This document shows, in pieces, positions 1 through 9,900 of a DNA stretch of 64,000 nucleotides (position 1 is its first letter; each line of letters opens with the position of its first letter). The notes beneath the pieces are model-generated. The model did not search any database, was not told the origin of the DNA, and worked only from the letters and a program-made list of their open reading frames with translations. Source of the stretch: Bolinopsis microptera (Eukaryota; Ctenophora; Tentaculata; Lobata; Bolinopsidae); contig NC_087083.1 in the NCBI RefSeq assembly GCF_026151205.1, positions 7,933,460 to 7,997,459 on the forward strand, read 5' to 3'. A program made the position numbers and the translations under genes.

Positions 1-32
1 GTCATTGTCTGCAAAGAAAGCTCAAATTGTTT
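1..32 (+). pseudogene. edge fragment of a second GPCR copy
   Basis: The first 32 bases of the window are identical to positions 2026-2057 inside the receptor gene (the stretch encoding the end of the second intracellular loop and start of TM4). Identity ends abruptly at base 33. The match touches the window edge, so a longer duplicated copy probably lies to the left. Whether that copy is a working paralogue or a broken one cannot be seen; on the right it runs straight into non-coding sequence. Confidence 0.5.
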
Positions 33-325
33 TATTGTTACTCATAGTCCTAGTCTGAGAAATATCTACGGTTTTCCCACTATAGCACTATGCAGCCGCA
101 GGAGTCATGTCGCGTATTTTGATATAATTAGTACTATACTGACACACAATAAAAAAACTGTTATAAGTGATTAACATCCCGTTGACTGTTCATCGATTCG
201 GTTGATGGATAATACTATAATACCAAAAGACGCATTAGCACGCCACGTCTATTTTCTCTCCTTAACGACAATAAGGCTAACTTAAAGATTACTAGAAAGA
301 TGACTAGAACGACATGTGGGGTGGG

Positions 326-504
326 CGACAATTGACCCCCGACAATTGACCCCCGACAATTGACCCCCCGACAATTGACCCCCCGACAATTGACCCCCCG
401 ACAATTGACCCCCGACAATTAACCCCCCGACAATTGACCCCCCGACAATTGACCCCCCCGACAATTGACCCCCGACAATTGACCCCCCGACAATTGACCT
501 CCCG
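326..504. repeat. 14-16 bp minisatellite, 12 units
   Basis: Twelve head-to-tail units of GACAATTGACCCCCC; the C run varies from five to seven and two units carry single changes (AATTAAC; CCTCCC). Each unit except the seventh has a CAATTG palindrome. Small open frames here are by-products of the repeat. Confidence 0.95.
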
Positions 505-506
505 GC

Positions 507-770
507 TGACCCTGACCCTGACCCTGACCCTGACCCTGACCCTGACCCTAAACCTAACCCTAACCCTAACCCTAACCCTAACCCTAACCCTAACCCTAAC
601 CCTAACCCTAACCCTAACCCTAAACCTAACCCTAACCCGAAACCCTAACCCTAACCCTAACCCTAACCCTAACCCTAACCCTGATCCAGGACCCTAACCT
701 TAACCATGATCCAGGACCCTAACCTTAACCCTAACCCTAACGGCTAACCCTGACCCAAGACCCTGACCCG
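507..770. repeat. interstitial telomere-like (CCCTAA)n tract
   Basis: The tract begins with CCCTGA units, becomes nearly pure CCCTAA at about 547-682, then decays into CCTTAA, CCATGATCCAGGA and CCCTGA variants. CCCTAA is the complement of TTAGGG, the telomere repeat of vertebrates and many basal animals. The variant flanks suggest an old interstitial or subtelomeric tract rather than an active chromosome end. Confidence 0.9.
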
Positions 771-1636
771 TCTGCTGCGTCAAGATCCAATCAATGCTTC
801 TTTGTCTTCATAATTTTGATGAAAAGAATGCTCCAAAAATAACAAACAATGGAATGGTGGACTATTATACTTATATTTGTATTTAAGGGATGGTTCTTTG
901 AACACAAGTCACCTGCATAGTCTCCGTATCACGTATCGCCCACTATTTGATAATACGGGCAACAGGCAACTCCATTTGAACTCCAAGCCCAACAGCTTAA
1001 CAGTTATGGTTTTGACTGATGGTTTTGACTAATGATTTTATAGGGCAAAGCCTTGATCCGTGGGAACCATTAAGATGTAGTGTCAGTGACATAAATATGG
1101 TGTACGTGTCTTGTAATAGTTAAAGTTTAATAGTTTAGGCCCCAAATATTTGAGCAGTGTGGGAATTTGTGACTTTTTGTGTTCGTATAGTTTGTGGTGT
1201 GTTTAATTTCAGTTTAAGATACTACATTAAGTTCTCATGTCATCTGCACACGAGCTGCATGAGCAGCAGCCCTACCGGACACAAAAATAAAATATATGTC
1301 CGGGCTATATCGCTATATCGCCCGCTGGTATAGTTGGTAGCCCGCTATCTCAGCGGGCTGTGACAGCGGGCCGGGATATATCAGGTCTTCTTACTATCGG
1401 GCTGCGTGGGCCTGCTGGCGCAAATATAGCCCGCTGGTGGATATAAGTTTAACGTGTTTTGCCAGCCTTTTTAACCAGACCTTCCTTTTTCTTTCTGTTG
1501 CTCAATATCAATACAAAAACAAAACCTTAGGGCTGCAACAATTCATTAAACTAAACAGCTGATATATTTTAAAAATCTTAAAACTCTTAAATTCCTGATT
1601 GCTACTCCTCACACTCAACTCCACCCTGCAGCTGTC
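771..1636. other. non-coding 5' flank of the GPCR
   Basis: No coding region seen. Between 1300 and 1440 the motif AGCCCGCT and its complement recur; one pair (1339-1346 and 1352-1359) makes a perfect 8-bp stem with a 5-base loop. A pyrimidine-rich stretch ending in CTGCAG just before the receptor start at 1637 could be a 3' splice site (for a 5' UTR exon or a spliced leader); this is inference. Confidence 0.5.
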
Positions 1637-3161
1637 ATGTCTCCAAAGAACTACGCCAACAAATCTCTATACGGGATGGAGGACGCACCAAAGTACGCTT
1701 TGACAAGCTACTACCTCTTCGTACTGCTCTCCTGTGTAGTAGGTGACACCATTATCCTAGTAGCCAGTATAAAGTACAGAGCTCTCAGACTCCACCCTTT
1801 CATTACTCATGTTATTCAGAATATCGCTGTGAGTGATCTGATGGTTGCACTTGTTTACGTGCTTCCTAAGGTTATAGCAAAGATAGCTGATGGGTGGGTA
1901 TTAGGGTATGGGCTGTGCTATTTTACTGCGTATGGAACTTATTATTTCAGTTTAGCAGGTCTTCTTTTTATCTGTGTGTTGACTTCTAGTAAGCTGATTA
2001 TATTGAAAAGTTCTCATGGAAGAAGGTCATTGTCTGCAAAGAAAGCTCAAATTGTTTGCGGAGTTATATGGGTTGTATCTCTAACTATTCCAGTAATGTT
2101 CTTTTTAGTTGACAAAACTGATGTGAAATTTGACTACAGAACTAATGTGTGCAGCTACCATTTCTCATCCTCCCGCTGGAAGTTACTCAAGCCTATACAA
2201 GCTCTTGTCTTTATGATTATTCCTAATTTGCTGGTGGTTGCGTGTACCGTACTTCTTGTGATACACCTGATAAAAGCAAGGAGAAGTGCTAAAAGATGCG
2301 GGGGAACGCAGCGATGGCAGGGCATAATGACTACAATCCTAACAGCTACAGTCTACTGTTTCTCCGTTCTCCCGTACGCAATATACCGCATCGCGGAGTC
2401 CAGCTCCACCGACCGCCAAGCATTCTTCCACAATGAATACCTACGGTTATCAGGGGTGTGCCTGTCCCTCAATACTATCAGCAACTTTTACATTTACTGT
2501 CTGACTGTTTCTAGTTTTAGAGAGTTTCTGTGGTTGCAGTTACATTACAGTGCTTCGTATGTGTACAATTCCAGTTCTAGTAGAGGTTCTTCCAGCGATG
2601 GCCGTTGCAGTAGATATGTTACTACTAGTAAGTTATTTGTTATGGGTAATTAAGAATCCTGATACTTTTTGCAGTAGATATGTTACAACTAGTAAGTTAT
2701 TTGTTATGGGTAATTAAGAATCCTGATACTTTTTGAATCGATTGCACTTGCAGGGAGGAAATATATGTGTCTCCAATTTCAATTATACCATGCATATACC
2801 AGAGGAATTTGCTGATAGACAGTCATAAATTATTTAACATACGTTACTTTTCTAGTAGCAGTAAAATTATCTATAAGGTATTAAATATTTCCATTTTCCA
2901 GGAGCTGATACCACAAAACGTTGCCAGCCACAGCCAGAACCATCATGTCATTGGACGCGGGATATTAGAGGGGGGTCACGGCGCGAAGCTGTTCTGGCTC
3001 TGCAAACAGTACGTCATACAGAACAAAGTCAGGGTAATGTGGGAGAGATAGGGGGAAACGAGGATACAGACTCGAAGGAAGAGAGTGCTCAAGAAAGTGA
3101 TTTTAATTTGACGTCAGTAACTTTTAATATAATTCATAATCCTGTTGCAGTAAGTATTTAG
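1637..3161 (+). CDS. rhodopsin-class (class A) G protein-coupled receptor, two exons
   Basis: Seven hydrophobic segments are visible. TM1 carries GDTIIL where GN is usual; TM2 has the conserved Asp (VSDLMVAL); TM3 starts after a Cys (GYGLCYF) that can pair with the ECL2 Cys (TNVCSYHF), and its end reads TSSKL instead of DRY; TM6 reads CFSVLPYAIY (CWxP variant); TM7 reads SNFYIYC (NPxxY variant) followed by the helix-8 stretch SSFREFL. Read unspliced, the frame stops at 2653 (338 aa). A consensus donor (A|GTAAGT at 2627/2628) lies just before that stop and an acceptor (TTTTCCAG) ends at 2901. Joining 1637-2627 to 2902-3161 keeps the frame and adds an 86-codon hydrophilic, acidic tail, giving 416 aa. 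I prefer the spliced form; intron retention would give the short form. Ligand unknown. An AATAAA follows 39 bases after the stop. Confidence 0.85.
2607..2734 (+). repeat. 64-bp tandem duplication across the short-form stop codon
   Basis: Positions 2607-2670 and 2671-2734 differ at a single base (ACTACTAG against ACAACTAG). The unit contains the donor GTAAGT and the unspliced stop codon, so the gene has two copies of the 5' splice site. Only the first is reached in frame, because the second lies after the stop. Confidence 0.9.
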
Positions 3162-3199
3162 TGGATTACCACACACCGCTTATTTTAGCTGTTCTTAAG

Positions 3200-3205
3200 A
3201 ATAAA
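3200..3205 (+). terminator. polyadenylation signal AATAAA of the GPCR
   Basis: AATAAA lies 39 bases past the spliced-form stop codon, a normal distance for a short 3' UTR. Confidence 0.6.
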
Positions 3206-4231
3206 ATGCATATAATTATATGCGTATGTCAGTTTTTGGTGTACAAACCGTACATATATTACATTTTTGTAATTTGTTTTATTTTATACTGCAGAAGTAT
3301 TCTGTATTAATAATAACGAAGTACTATTGTAGCTAATTTGAAATTTCTGAGTGTATTGCTGTTCATCATACTTACTATCGAACGAATCTAATCATAATTC
3401 TAAGTGTAAAGGCATTCTGCAAAGCAATTGGCCTTGATAAATTTATATTGAAGACATAAAATTTCGAGAGAAATGTGAAATGAAATTATTTTAATTTTGT
3501 TAGATACCTTTCGGCAAGGTGCCATAAGTACATATAATTAAAACGCGGGATATCACTATAACATATTCAGAATTAAAAGTATAAAATCTCTGTAATATAT
3601 CACTATCTTTCGTCTAACAATTGAAACTCAAAACAAAATAACTCAACAATAAAGCAGAATTACACACGTAGCACGTCGCCTTTCTGCCGCCAGTGAATTT
3701 TTAGCTTAGCAAAAATCTCTCAACTAAAAACCCGAAACATTGTATCCTGGTTAAAATACGTCTGTGGCGGCAAAAATGAATTTTCTTGTCGCATTTTTAA
3801 ATTAAAAAATTTGAAATCAAAATAAAGCAGCCCCTTCGAAGCGGAAAACTGATTTGGTTAACAAATTTAACAAAAATGCTCCACTTTCTTCAATCGCTAT
3901 ACAAACAGATCGTTGTAAATAAGTCATAAATGAAACAATGCGTATTTACAGTTTCCTGTCCAGGTCTCCTAGTAAAATGTATCGAGTGTTTGAGTGTTGA
4001 GCTGAATAGATTAAAATCGTGAAAAACTGCACGTTATGGGGAGCCGCGCACATTTCTCATGTGATTATCACGTGATGGACACGTGAGTTATGAATTGATG
4101 TTTGTCAGCCGCAGTCCTAGTTTGTCGGCTAATGTAACCGAATCTCATGGCCCCTTTCTTTTGATTCTGTTCTGGGTCGCAACACTACCCCGAAATGCTG
4201 AGAAATGCATGCAATCTAACTAGTCGAGTCG
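3206..4231. other. intergenic region between convergent genes
   Basis: AT-rich DNA between the 3' end of the receptor (+) and the 3' end of the giant repeat gene (-). No coding region seen. A TTTATT near 3279 reads AATAAA on the minus strand and could be a distant poly(A) signal for the giant gene, but it would imply a 3' UTR of about 950 bases. Confidence 0.5.
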
Positions 4232-6961
4232 CTAGTCTTTCTTTGAGTCGCTGTCGGATGAACTTGACGACGATGATGAACTCGATGAGGAAGAGCTCGA
4301 TGAGCTCGATGATGATTTTGATGATTTTGAACCCTTCTTTCTCCTCTTCGTCTTCTTCTTCTTCTTTTTGCCGAAACCGAGGGCGCCTAACAAACCGCCG
4401 CCGCCTCCTAAACTGATATCAGCACTAGCATCTCCACCAGCACCTCCACCGATTTCTAATCCCGCTCCGCCACCTGCACCGACATCTACATCAGCACCAG
4501 CGCCAGCACCAGCACCTAGGTCAGCACCTCCACCAATACCTCCACCAAGGCTCAGACCTCCACCGAGACCACTTCTGATATCAGCATCAGCTTTAACCTC
4601 AGGGGCAGCGACAGTAATGTCAGCATCAAGATCAGCACCTCCACCAAGGCTCAGACCACCACCGAATCCACTTCCGATATCGGCATCAGCTTTGACCTCA
4701 GGGGCTGCAACAGCAACGTCAGCATCAAGGTCGGCACCCCCACCGAAACCTCCACCAAGGCTCAGACCTCCACCAAATCCACTTCCAATGTCAGCATCAG
4801 CTTTGACCTCAGGGGCTGCAACAGCAACATCAGCATCAAGGTCGGCACCGCCGCCAAGATCAATGTCACCGCCAAAACCTCCACCAAGGCTCAGACCACC
4901 GCCGAATCCACTTCCAATGTCAGCATCAGCTTTAACCTCAGGGGCTGCAACAGCAACATCAGCATCAAGGTCGGCACCGCCGCCAAGATCAATGCCACCG
5001 CCAAGATCTCCACCAAGGCTCAGACCACCACCGAAACCACTTCCGATATCGGCATCAGCTTTGACCTCAGGGGCTGCAACAGCAACATCAGCATCAAGAT
5101 CAACACCACCGCCAAGATCAATGTCACCGCCAAGACCTCCACCAATACTTGCATCTGGAGCATCAGCGCTGGCTCCTAGATTTACGTCTACATCTGGAAC
5201 ACTAGCACCGAATCCGAATCCGAAGCCTCCTTTCTTCTTCTTTTTCTTCGAATCGTCACTGGATGATGATGACGATGACTTAGATCCTTTGACTTTGATA
5301 CCACCACCAAGACCGCCTCCGAAACTAAGGTCTGGTCCGCTAACATCGGCTCCACCTTTTCCAAACAAATCAGCCTCTAAACTAGCGCCGGTGTCTACGT
5401 CTACACTAGAGTTAACTTCTGGTGCTGCGACCTTGACATCAGTATCTAATCCTCCTCCGATTCCTCCACCAATTCCTCCTCCAAATCCTCCACCGATATC
5501 ACCTCCACCAGAGACTTTTACGTCAGGTGCAGATACATCAACTTCTGGGCCTTTCACATCTACTCCACCACCCAAATTTAAGTCAACATCAGGTCCACTG
5601 GCTTTGCCACCTAATCCGAATCCGAATCCACCTTTCTTCTTTTTCTTAGAGTCATCGCTAGAGGATGAAGATGATGATTTTGATCCTTTTCCATTGATTT
5701 TGATTCCACCACCGAGGCCACCACCGATGTCTCCACCGATACCACCGCCGATTCCACCGCCGATGCCACCACCTACCTTCAGATCAGCATCAACATCTCC
5801 GCCGATTGATCCGCCTTTCTTGGCGTCAGCATCCATTTTGATATTAAGGTCAGGGGAAGCTTTTTGGACGTTGAGGTCGAGTCCACCCAGCTTCTTGGAT
5901 TTTTTGCTTCCTTTCACCTTCTTCTTTCCTTTCTTTGATGGAACGCAAAGTCCTCCACCGTTCACAGAGTCATCTGAGAAGTTGGCATCAACATTACCGT
6001 CAACTGCTGCACCGACTGTTATGTTAGCATCAGGCTGGGGTCCCTTTGCTTTGCCCCTGAATTTGGGCCATTTGAAACCACCCTTAGCTTTGGGTTTCTT
6101 CACATCCAGATCAACGTCAGCTTTTGGACCATTAACATCAATGTCGGCACCGCCACCAATCTTCAGGTCAAGATCAACATCTCCTTTCGGTGCTTCTACT
6201 TTAGGTCCTTCTATTTTGACGTCGGGACCACTGATATCACCATTAAGACTACCGTCTATACTACCCTTAAGTTTAGCATCAGCATTGAGATCTATATCAG
6301 GGCTTTTGGCTTTTCCACCGAATCCGAAATTGGGGAATTTGAAACCTCCCTTTCCTTTAGGTTTCTTCATATCCAGATCAAGGTCTGCTTTGGGACCTTT
6401 AATGTCAATATCTGCATCACCTCCTATGTTCAGGTCAGCGTCTAGGTCTGCCTTTGGTGCTTTAACGTCGAGATCAGCTCCTCCACCTAGATTCAAATCA
6501 ACATCGACATCTCCTTTAGGTGCTTTAACTTTCGGTCCTTTGACCTTGATATCTGGTCCACTGCCACTGAGGCTTCCACTGATGCTACCATCAATCTTTG
6601 GTCCCTTGACCTTTCCTCCTCCTGATCCTCCGAACCCGAAGGATGGGAATTTGAAACCACCACCACCGCCACCACCGATATTCACGTCTGCGTCTGGTGC
6701 TTTAACATCGACATCAACATCAGGTCCTTTAACGTCGAGATCAGCTCCTCCACCTAGATTCAAATCAACATCGACATCTCCTTTAGGTGCTTTAACTTTC
6801 GGTCCTTTGACCTTGATATCTGGTCCACTGCCACTGAGGCTTCCACTGATGCTACCATCAATCTTTGGTCCCTTGACCTTTCCTCCTCCTGATCCTCCGA
6901 ACCCGAAGGATGGGAATTTGAGTTTGGGGCCTCTGATATCTGCGTCTAAATCAGCATCCAC
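4232..6961 (-). CDS. giant gene, last exon (exon 19)
   Basis: 2,730 bases including the TAG stop. It opens after an acceptor (CCCTTTTCAG) with VDADLDADI. It holds two close copies of an 87-aa repeat (KGPKIDGSISGSLSGSGPDI then APKGDVDVDLNLGGGADLDV), then more diverged copies, then a region of Gly-rich units with SSSSSSSDDSKKKKK blocks, then six GADLDADVAVAAPEVKAD-type units. The C-terminus is a basic stretch (KKKKKKTKRRKK) followed by a run of about 20 Ser and an acidic SDSDSKKD end. The basic run could serve as a nuclear localisation signal and the Ser-Asp end as a casein kinase 2 target; both are inference. Confidence 0.85.
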   Translation of the reverse strand: MDADLDADIRGPKLKFPSFGFGGSGGGKVKGPKIDGSISGSLSGSGPDIKVKGPKVKAPKGDVDVDLNLGGGADLDVKGPDVDVDVKAPDADVNIGGGGGGGFKFPSFGFGGSGGGKVKGPKIDGSISGSLSGSGPDIKVKGPKVKAPKGDVDVDLNLGGGADLDVKAPKADLDADLNIGGDADIDIKGPKADLDLDMKKPKGKGGFKFPNFGFGGKAKSPDIDLNADAKLKGSIDGSLNGDISGPDVKIEGPKVEAPKGDVDLDLKIGGGADIDVNGPKADVDLDVKKPKAKGGFKWPKFRGKAKGPQPDANITVGAAVDGNVDANFSDDSVNGGGLCVPSKKGKKKVKGSKKSKKLGGLDLNVQKASPDLNIKMDADAKKGGSIGGDVDADLKVGGGIGGGIGGGIGGDIGGGLGGGIKINGKGSKSSSSSSSDDSKKKKKGGFGFGLGGKASGPDVDLNLGGGVDVKGPEVDVSAPDVKVSGGGDIGGGFGGGIGGGIGGGLDTDVKVAAPEVNSSVDVDTGASLEADLFGKGGADVSGPDLSFGGGLGGGIKVKGSKSSSSSSSDDSKKKKKKGGFGFGFGASVPDVDVNLGASADAPDASIGGGLGGDIDLGGGVDLDADVAVAAPEVKADADIGSGFGGGLSLGGDLGGGIDLGGGADLDADVAVAAPEVKADADIGSGFGGGLSLGGGFGGDIDLGGGADLDADVAVAAPEVKADADIGSGFGGGLSLGGGFGGGADLDADVAVAAPEVKADADIGSGFGGGLSLGGGADLDADITVAAPEVKADADIRSGLGGGLSLGGGIGGGADLGAGAGAGADVDVGAGGGAGLEIGGGAGGDASADISLGGGGGLLGALGFGKKKKKKTKRRKKGSKSSKSSSSSSSSSSSSSSSSSSSSDSDSKKD

Positions 6962-9900
6962 CTGAAAAGGGAATCGTTATAAAAATCAAGTAAATAGGTG
7001 ATAAATTAACATGGAACTTCCTTAAGTAAGTTATAAATCGTAAACTGAGTGGCCGAGTTTGCTGATTGCACTGCATTAGTTTGCTACATAACCAAGTCTT
7101 TGAAGCTAAGCCCAGGGTGGGATCGAAGCTACCGGTCGTAATGACCATTATGTACGAAAAAAGTTTAAAAATTGTAATACATAAACAAAAACTTTTTAAA
7201 TCTATATTTATAACAATTGTTGTTATGTTAAAATAAAACTTACGTCTACTTTAGGACCATTAATATCAACATCGGGTCCTTTAACGTCAAGATCAGCTCC
7301 TCCACCAAGATTCAAATCAACATCAACATCTCCTTTAGGTGCTTTAACTTTCGGTCCTTTGACCTTGATATCTGGTCCACTGCCACTGAGGCTTCCACTG
7401 ATGCTACCATCAATCTTTGGTCCCTTGACCTTTCCTCCTCCTGATCCTCCAAACCCGAAGGATGGTAATTTAAAGGATGATTTTCCCTTTACTTTAGGTG
7501 CCTTTATGTCTGCATCTATGTCGGCCTGAAATTTTACCAATTAAAATCGAGATATTGCCTTCACAAACAATTTCATCATTGACATTTAAAAAATTAATGT
7601 GAACAAAATGTGCAACCAATGGTAATTAATTAATGAAAAGTTGGATGAATAACAAACAATATCACGCTGTCACGATATTTACATGCGATTTGTCATCACA
7701 ATGGTTGCCGTGTTAGAATAAAACTTACGTCTACTTTAGGGCCATTTATATCAACATCGGGTCCTTTAACGTCGAGATCAGCTCCTCCACCAAGATTCAA
7801 ATCAACATCGACATCTCCTTTAGGTGCTTTAACTTTTGGTCCTTTGACCTTGATATCTGGTCCACTGCCACTGAGGCTTCCACTGATGCTACCATCAATC
7901 TTTGGTCCCTTGACCTTTCCTCCTCCTGATCCTCCGAACCCGAAGGATGGGAATTTGAAACCACCACCACCACCGATATCCACGTCTGCGTCTGGTGCTT
8001 TAACATCGACATCAACATCAGGTCCTTTAACGTCGAGATCAGCTCCTCCACCTAGATTCAAATCAACATCGACATCTCCTTTAGGTGCTTTAACTTTCGG
8101 TCCTTTGACCTTGATATCTGGTCCACTGCCACTGAGGCTTCCACTGATGTTACCGTCAATCTTTGGTCCCTTGACCTTTCCTCCTCCTGATCCTCCGAAC
8201 CCGAAGGATGGGAATTTGAAACCACCACCACCACCGATATCCACGTCTGCGTCTGGTGCTTTAACATCAACATCAACATCGGGTCCTTTAACGTCGAGAT
8301 CAGCTCCTCCACCTAGATTCAAATCGACATCGACATCTCCTTTAGGTGCTTTAACTTTAGGTCCTTTGACCTTGATATCTGGTCCACTGCCACTGAGGCT
8401 TCCACTGATGCTACCATCAATCTTTGGTCCCTTGACCTTTCCTCCTCCTGATCCTCCGAACCCGAAGGATGGGAATTTGAAACTACCACCACCACCACCA
8501 CCGATATCCACGTCTGCGTCTGGTGCTTTAACATCGACATCAACATCAGGTCCTTTAACGTCGAGATCAGCTCCTCCACCTAGATTCAAATCAACATCGA
8601 CATCTCCTTTAGGTGCTTTAACTTTAGGTCCTTTGACCTTGATATCTGGTCCACTGCCACTGAGGCTTCCACTGATGTTACCGTCAATCTTGGGTCCCTT
8701 GACCTTTCCTCCTCCTGATCCTCCAAACCCGAAGGATGGGAATTTAAAGGACGATTTCTTTCCCTTGACTTTAGGTCCCTTAACGTTTGCTTCTAGGTCG
8801 GCCTGAAGACAATATCGTAAAAAGGGAAATCTTAATTTTACAATTTAGAATATAAAAATATTTAAGGACAGCCCCTTAAAGCGGCAAAATGAAAACTCGC
8901 TTTTGGAGCATGTTGATGAGTAAAGTGCCTAATTTAAAGGATTATTTTCGTATCTTGAAGACAGATCGATCGTTGAATAAACAACTATTTTGAACAAATA
9001 ATCCAGCTATTGGAATTACGTATGAATTTAGTTAAATCCAGCAATTTTTGCGCTAAACTACAGTAATAACTTGGTGTAGTGTAAAAACTAAAACTTACAT
9101 CTACTTTAGGACCACTGATATCAATATCGGCTCCACCACCGATGTCCAAGTCTGCTTTTGGTGCTTTGACGTCAACGTCAACGTCAGGTCCTTTAACGTC
9201 GAGATCAGCTCCTCCACCAAGATTCAAATCAACATCGACATCTCCTTTAGGTGCTTTAACTTTCGGTCCTTTGACCTTGATATCTGGTCCACTGCCACTG
9301 AGGCTTCCACTGATGTTACCGTCAATCTTTGGTCCCTTGACCTTTCCTCCTCCTGATCCTCCGAACCCGAAGGATGGGAATTTAAAGGATGATTTTCCCT
9401 TTAATTTAGGTCCTTTAACGTTTGCATCCAAGTCTACGTCCGCTTTTGGAGCATCAATGTCGGCCTGAACGTTATTTCTTTGGTAAAATAACCGTCGAAT
9501 TTGAAGCATAAAAAGAGCTTGCAAATTTAAATTTCTTGATCAGTGAGTTGACACGTTAAAAAAACAAATTACCTTAATCTTAGGAGCGCTTACATCTGCG
9601 TCGAGATCACCACCTGGGAAAAGTGAAACGTTATAAAAGAGTTTAGATTCTAGGGTTAAATTAATATAAAGAACAATGTGCTTTGGAAACAATTAACTAA
9701 TTAACGATCAAGGAAAATGTGCTCAACTAATGTATTTAGATAAGACATGTGGGTCGAAAAATTGATGTTGTCTTTAGTAGAATATTGCCAGAAAAGGCTT
9801 TTCTTGAAATTTTTTCCCGAGGGAAAACAGTGATAAACCTTAATTTATGGTGCAAATGGAGATATACCACGCCGAATATTATGAGTTTATACTATTAGTA

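Noticed and set aside
2767..3051. 94-aa open frame starting at a non-ATG codon after the receptor
   Set aside because: It overlaps the receptor's second exon in another frame; the receptor frame is longer, joins in phase and ends before a poly(A) signal.
4368..6965. 865-aa plus-strand open frame opposite exon 19
   Set aside because: The same antisense effect of Gly/Asp/Lys repeat codons; the same applies to 7844-8806, 18516-20921, 21120-22676 and 23173-24670.
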